DNA from: Cycloclasticus sp.
GTDB lineage: Bacteria; Pseudomonadota; Gammaproteobacteria; Methylococcales; Cycloclasticaceae
Direction of reading: 5' to 3'
DNA length: 5,965 bases
Assembly (NCBI GenBank): GCA_018066825.1
Contig: JAGPVU010000158.1
Coordinates: 1 to 5,965 of the forward strand
Below, in pieces: positions 5,273 through 5,965 of the stretch. The notes beneath the pieces are model-generated. The model saw only the letters and a list, made by a program, of their open reading frames with translations, was not told the DNA's origin and did no database searches. The first letter of the stretch is position 1, and each line of letters opens with the position of its first letter. The translations under genes and the position numbers were made by a program.

Positions 5273-5965
5273 TTAATTAGCGTTTAACCAGGCCATATAA
5301 CTGGCCACGCCTTGCTCAACAGATTTAAAGCGATGGTCACAGCCCGCCGCACGTAGCGCCGTTAAATCGGCCTCGGTAAAGCTTTGGTAATGACCCACCA
5401 AATGGTCAGGGAAGGGGATATAGCTTAAGTGGCCCGTTTGATGGTAATCAAGCACACCTTTGGCGACATCATTAAAACTCTGACTACGACCGGTGCCTAA
5501 ATTAAAAATACCGGACGTTTCAGGGTGATCTAAAAACCATAAGTTAACATCCACGACATCACTGACGTAGACAAAATCACGCAGTTGTTCGCCGTCCCCA
5601 TAACCATCACAACCGGCAAACAGCTTAATATTTCCCGTGTCTAGTAGCTGATTATTCAAATGAAACGCCACACTGGCCATGCTCTCTTTATGCTGCTCTC
5701 GTGGCCCATACACATTGAAATAACGTAAGCCGACGACTTGGCTCCTTAGTGTTTGCGCACGCACGTACTGGTCAAATAAAAATTTGGAGTAGCCATATAC
5801 GTTTAACGGTGACTCGTTGGCGAGGTCTTCTTTAAATACACGACCGCCACCGTAAACCGAGGCGCTAGAAGCATAAATAAAGGGAATATTTTGTGCTTGG
5901 CAAAAATGCAGTAAACTTTTTGAGTATTCGTAGTTGTTTTCCATCATAAACTGGCCGTCCCACTC
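5273..5965 (-). CDS. hldD: ADP-L-glycero-D-manno-heptose 6-epimerase, N-terminus beyond window edge
   Basis: HldD epimerises ADP-D-glycero-D-manno-heptose at C6 to the L-glycero form, the donor for LPS inner-core heptoses. It is an NADP-dependent SDR-family enzyme in the cytoplasm. The frame is open from base 5965, so the gene is cut by the window rather than starting at the ATG at 5947. The 230 visible residues correspond to about positions 83 to the end of the 310-residue E. coli protein; the Rossmann glycine motif is outside. They open with EWDGQFMMENNYEYSK. The expected catalytic residues are present: Ser34 in ASSASVYGG, Tyr57 and Lys61 in VYGYSKFLFD, and Lys93 in PREQHKESMASVAFH, matching E. 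coli S116, Y140, K144 and K178. RDFVYVSDVVDVNLWFLDHP and GIFNLGTGRSQSF follow, and the end is ASYMAWLNAN. It lies upstream of waaA on the same strand with a 21-base gap, probably in one operon. Confidence 0.96.
   Translation of the reverse strand, partial: EWDGQFMMENNYEYSKSLLHFCQAQNIPFIYASSASVYGGGRVFKEDLANESPLNVYGYSKFLFDQYVRAQTLRSQVVGLRYFNVYGPREQHKESMASVAFHLNNQLLDTGNIKLFAGCDGYGDGEQLRDFVYVSDVVDVNLWFLDHPETSGIFNLGTGRSQSFNDVAKGVLDYHQTGHLSYIPFPDHLVGHYQSFTEADLTALRAAGCDHRFKSVEQGVASYMAWLNAN

Noticed and set aside
5273..5947. Treating the ATG at 5947 as the start of hldD
   Set aside because: The frame stays open to the window edge and the six codons upstream (EWDGQF) match the internal EWDGKY segment of E. 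coli HldD, so the gene is truncated by the window.

Overview
The window looks like an ordinary chromosomal segment of a Gram-negative gammaproteobacterium. This rests on a WaaA (Kdo transferase), an HldD (ADP-heptose epimerase) and a TolC that all follow the enterobacterial family layout closely, plus a gamma-type Dtd. Base composition and codon use look even across all genes, and I see no transposase, integrase, tRNA, CRISPR array or other sign of an island. The genus cannot be fixed from the sequence; a marine or environmental gammaproteobacterium is only a guess.

Layout. (1) Positions 1-112 form a divergent intergenic region. It carries two back-to-back extended -10 promoter candidates and, on the minus strand, a strong Shine-Dalgarno and ATG that open a gene leaving the window at position 1. 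(2) Positions 113-2807 hold a plus-strand run of four tightly packed genes: a single-domain rhodanese, a Mug/TDG-type DNA glycosylase, D-aminoacyl-tRNA deacylase (dtd) and the outer-membrane efflux channel tolC. The first three are almost certainly one transcript (9 nt gap, then an 8 nt overlap). tolC follows after 42 nt with no convincing promoter or terminator of its own. (3) Positions 2809-5965 hold a minus-strand run read from the right: hldD (truncated by the window edge), waaA and a YbfB/YjiJ-family MFS transporter. The two runs converge with a single base between the tolC and MFS stop codons.

How the genes work together. hldD and waaA belong to lipopolysaccharide inner-core synthesis: WaaA puts Kdo on lipid A and HldD makes the ADP-heptose donor added next. 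tolC is also an envelope gene. The rhodanese, glycosylase and Dtd are small housekeeping or quality-control proteins (sulfur transfer, mismatch repair, removal of D-amino acids from tRNA). The MFS carrier is translationally coupled to waaA, but its substrate is unknown.

I do not see a new biological system here. The points worth a second look are small: the divergent promoter pair and unlisted gene start, the lack of Shine-Dalgarno sequences before five of the genes, a candidate minus-strand terminator embedded in the tolC coding sequence, the A8 run in the waaA/MFS overlap, and a few substitutions at functional positions (TolC aperture ring, Dtd motif 1, glycosylase motifs).
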